Below are positions 60,684 through 64,000 of a stretch of 64,000 nt of DNA, in pieces; within the stretch, counting starts at the first letter, position 1, and the number at the start of each line of letters is the position of its first letter. The notes under the pieces were generated by a model, which worked only from the letters and a program-made list of their open reading frames with translations, did no database searches and was not told the DNA's origin. The translations under genes and the position numbers were made by a program. Origin of the DNA: Beta vulgaris subsp. vulgaris (Eukaryota > Streptophyta > Magnoliopsida > Caryophyllales > Amaranthaceae); NCBI RefSeq assembly GCF_026745355.1, contig NC_079209.1, positions 21,049,571 through 21,113,570 on the forward strand. Direction: 5' to 3'.

Positions 60684-62264
60684 GGTTTTGGTTGAAACTC
60701 TCTTATAGGAACATGTTGTTCCTCATGAGTTCCTTGAGTAGATGAGGAACTCTGCTCAGTTGTTCCTCTGTTAGCCTCGGTGGACTCAGTTCCTTCATTT
60801 GAGGAACAGGAGCATCTTCTCCTCCTTGAGGAACAGGAACATCATTATGATTCATTATTTTCAAATTCCTCGTTCCTTTCCTCTTTCACTTCTTCTTCTT
60901 CTTGTGAATCTGGTTCCTTACTTGGTTGTGCTAACCCTATCTCATAGTCATCAACCTGTATGCTTGGATTATTTTGTCTGCTTCATCAAAGATTACATGA
61001 ATGCTTTCTTCAACACACATAGTTCTTTTTGTTGTATACTCTATAAGCTTTACTATGTGAGGAGTATCCTAAAAATGTTGCTTCATCACTCCTTGCATCA
61101 AATTTTCCAAGATTATCTTTTCCATTATTATGCACATAACATTTGCACCAAATGTTCTAAAATAGGTGATATTTGGTTTCTTTCCAAAAAAGTTCATAAG
61201 GAGTTTTATTAATGATAGGTCTCATCATGGCACGATTAATTATGTGACAAGCAGTATTAACAGCTTCAGCCCAAAAGTTCCTTGGAAGTTCACTAGCAAT
61301 TAACATGGTTCTAGACATTTCCTCCAAAGTTCTATTTTTCCTTTCTACAACACCATTTTGTTGTGGTGTTCTAGGGGCAGAAAAATTATGATCTAGGCCA
61401 TTATCTCTGCTTAGTCATTAAATTTATAATTTTCGAATTCCTTGCCATGATCTGATCTAATGTGCATTATTTTATGTCCACTTAGTTTTGAACTCTTTTA
61501 GCAAAGACAAGGAACTCATCATAAGTTTCATCTTTACTAGTGAGAAAAATAACCCAAGTGTACCTAGAGTAGTCATCTACAATCACAAGTACATACCTCT
61601 TTCCACTTCTGCTTTGAATTCTCATGGGTCCACATAAGTCCATATGAATTAATCTAATGGTTTAGTGGTACTTACAATCGTTTTAGATTTGAAAGAGGAT
61701 CTTACTTGTTACCTCGTGCACATGCATCACAAACTTGATCAATATGAAATTTTATGGATGGTAATCCTAAAACAAATCTTTTGATCTAAGTTTCTCAAGT
61801 AATGAAAAGCTAGCATGTCCTAGACGCTTGTGCCATAGAAGTGAATCATCTTCAATAACACTAAGACAAGTTAAATTGATTTGAGGAACAAGGTCTAGAT
61901 CCACAATGTATGTGTTCCCTTTCCTTGTTCCTTCCAAGATAACCTTCTTAGTTTTAATGTTGATGATAAAGCATTTTTCTTTATCAAATTTTACAGTATT
62001 TCCTTTGTCACAGAATTGAGAAATGCTTAATAGATTATGTTTTAGACCTTCAACTAAAAATACATTTTCAATGGAGTGTAATGGTGACTTACCGACCTTA
62101 CCCATAGCAACTATGTTACCTTTCTTATTATCACCAAATGTTACACTCCCACCTTCATAGGTTGTGAGTGAGAGAAACTTCGTTTTGTCTCCTGTCATGT
62201 GCTTGGAACAACCACTATCGAGATACCAGTGTTGTTCCCCCTCACTCCAACCTGCAAAAATCAA
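60684..62264 (-). pseudogene. Copia protease and integrase region, broken
   Basis: HWYLDSGCSKHMTGD (62225 region) holds the aspartic protease DSG. LLWHKRLGHASFSLLEKL (about 61785-61840) is the gag-pre-integrase/HHCC zinc segment. The integrase core at 61740-60990 can be followed only across many stops and frame changes. Confidence 0.75.
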
Positions 62265-62479
62265 CTAGTTTAGTTTAGGAACCCCATCTTTCGTGGGTTC
62301 CTGTTCTTGACTAGGATTTGTTTTGACAACCCATTTTTTCTTACTTATTGTCACTTTTTCCCAATCATTTCAGATTTTATTGACATTGATTTATGTAATG
62401 ACCTACCTTGCCACAATACATACAAACTTATCACTAGGTAGATCAACATATTTCTTTGTCTTGTTCCTTTTCTTGTAGT

Positions 62480-64000
62480 TTTCAAAACCAAGACCTTCCT
62501 TCCTCTTTGGTCTGTGGTTTCTCAATCCACTTAGGAACTTTCATGATTTTGCCTCTGTTCCTTGCGACAACCAGTTCCTTTTTAAGATTACAGATCTGTT
62601 CCTTTAAAATAATTTTCTCTTTATTCATTTTTTCAATCTCAGATCTGTATCCTTTCAAAGGGGTTGATCTTATATCAAAGGAACTCAGAACAGGGACAAA
62701 TTCCTTCAAGTGTGAAATCTCTAAATTAATTAGATAATTTTCATTTTTCAAACTTTCATAACATTCTTTGATTTTTAAGTTTTTATCAAATAATCAAAGA
62801 ATCTTGTTTCGACATCTGTTCTCATTTTCTTAAGCCATTCTATGTGTTCCTTGCAAACTTTTAAGGCTTGTTCCGTTTGTTCACGTTTTTCACGTTTTTC
62901 ACGTTCATCTCTACATTCAAGAATTGCATCATAAAGAAGATCATATATTTCAGCCTAGTTTTACCATCTAGTTCTGACTCAAGCCATGTTGACTTACCTC
63001 AATTTTTCTTCATCTTCTTTTTCGTCAGTGTTTGCCATGAGGCAAAGGTTTGCTGTTTCTTCAGTTGGTTGTTCCTCTTCTTCTTCCGTCTCTGAATCTC
63101 CCCAAGCAGCTATCATAGCTTTGCGACATTTGCCTTAGAGAAAGGTGCTTTTGATTCTTTGTTCCTTTCAGCAAAGCGTTCCTTGTTCCTTTCTTTGGTT
63201 TTGTCATTTTCCCAAAGAGGACATTCCTTGATGAAGTGATCTGTACTTCCACATTTATGACAAGCAGCTTTGTTAGAAAATTTCTTAGTTTTACCTTTGA
63301 AGTTTCCATTCTTCATGTTCCTGTACATCTTTCGAAATTTTCGAACCATGAGGGCTGCTTCTTCTTCTTCTGAAGTCCGAATCATCTTCATCATCTGCTT
63401 TGAGAGCAATTGATTTTGATTTGGAGCTTTCACCATATTCAGTATCAAGGTGAAGCTCATGAGTCATAAGTGACCCTGCCAGTGTTCTAAGTTGAACTTA
63501 GTGAAGTCTTTTGTTTCTTGAAGAGCAGTGACTTTAGCCATCCATCTGTCCTTAGGAAGACTCCTAAGAACCTTTCGAACCTGTTCCTCAGATGAAATAA
63601 ACTTTCCAAGAGAAGCCAACTCTTATAATGTTAGTAAAACGAGTAAACATGTCTCGGATGCTTTCTTTGGATTTCATGCAGAACAGTTCATATTGATTCA
63701 TAAGTAAATCAATTTTCGATCTTTTAACTTCATTAGTTCCTTCTTGGGTTACTTCTAGTAAATCCCATATTTGCTTTGCGGATTTGCATCCCATGATCCT
63801 ATTATGTTCATGGGGTCCAAGTCCACAATGCAAAGTTTAATAGCCATGGCATTTACTTCCATTTTTTCAAAATCAGATTTGTCATAATCAGAGAGGGGTT
63901 TAAGAGTTACCTCATTTTTGTCATTTGTAGTTGTGACTTCGAAATCACCAACTTCAATGACTCTCCATACCTGATAGTTTTCAGCTTGATGAATATCTCC
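62480..64000 (-). pseudogene. Copia gag region, broken, start beyond the window
   Basis: A UBN2-type gag core (KQIWDLLEVTQEGTNEVK, about 63770) is followed by a CX2CX4HX4C zinc knuckle, CHKCGSTDHFIKEC (about 63215-63260), and a coiled-coil tail (62751-62600). Frame changes lie near 63600, 63460, 63110 and 62780. The N-terminus lies past 64000. Confidence 0.75.

Larger units (their letters stand above)
53034..64000 (-). mobile_element. Sirevirus-type Ty1/Copia retrotransposon, 5' part beyond the window
   Basis: Minus-strand order is gag with zinc knuckle (to about 62480), protease/integrase, reverse transcriptase, RNase H (59335), an extra envelope-position ORF (about 58360-56740), polypurine tracts, and the 3' LTR (about 54310-53034). 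An extra ORF after pol and repeated polypurine tracts mark Sireviruses among plant Copia elements. It has inserted into CACTA-3 and received CACTA-4. The pol frame is heavily broken. Confidence 0.8.

Overview
The window reads as nuclear DNA of a flowering plant, most likely a eudicot. It is AT-rich, its genes are split by GT-AG introns, and it is dominated by plant transposable elements: CACTA/En-Spm, Mutator-like (MULE), Stowaway MITEs, a Helitron, a LINE tail, tRNA-derived SINEs and a Sirevirus-type Copia retrotransposon. Only one ordinary host gene looks intact, an AWPM-19/PM19-like membrane protein gene on the minus strand (5915-7762). The species cannot be named from the sequence alone. 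Layout: 1-1231 is a broken plant mobile domain (MAIN-like) gene. 1.2-5.9 kb is AT-rich spacer with MITEs, a Helitron and a SINE-like piece. 5.9-8.3 kb holds the PM19-like gene and its promoter. 8.6-9.1 kb is a 5'-truncated LINE and 9.9-10.4 kb a Stowaway MITE plus a CCGATCCGAA-type repeat. From 11.5 kb a spliced gene with the N-terminal layout of plant Ulp1-associated transposon proteins runs to at least 41.3 kb, because other elements have been inserted into it. Nesting: inside that gene are a complete MULE (14885-20790; 9-bp target duplication, 115-bp inverted ends, a MURA-type transposase and a convergent GRF-zinc-finger/membrane protein gene) and a 19.7-kb CACTA element (CACTA-1, 21199-40888; TTG duplication) with a decayed TNP2 transposase and a second gene ending in a Ulp1-type cysteine protease domain. 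A 170-bp tandem array fills one CACTA-1 intron and is itself split by an 8.5-kb CACTA (CACTA-2, 27418-35909; GTA duplication). CACTA-2 carries pieces of host genes (histone H3, a glycine-rich RNA-binding-like protein, an unrecognised spliced fragment) and a SINE. A third CACTA (CACTA-3, from 41775) with the same ends as CACTA-2 entered a minisatellite intron of the outer gene. It encodes TNP2 and a Ptta/En/Spm-like protein on the minus strand and carries one exon resembling a CURT1 thylakoid-curvature gene. CACTA-3 is interrupted from about 53.03 kb by a minus-strand Sirevirus, which itself contains a small CACTA (CACTA-4, 54441-56269) and runs off the end of the window. Insertion order follows from the nesting: outer gene first, then MULE, CACTA-1 and CACTA-3, then CACTA-2 and the Sirevirus, then the SINE and CACTA-4. 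Most element genes are broken by frameshifts and stops. The least expected features are a 20-bp minisatellite shared by three introns of the outer gene, the intron-filling 170-bp array that starts at a splice donor, and frameshifts in the outer gene that all lie at short homopolymers.
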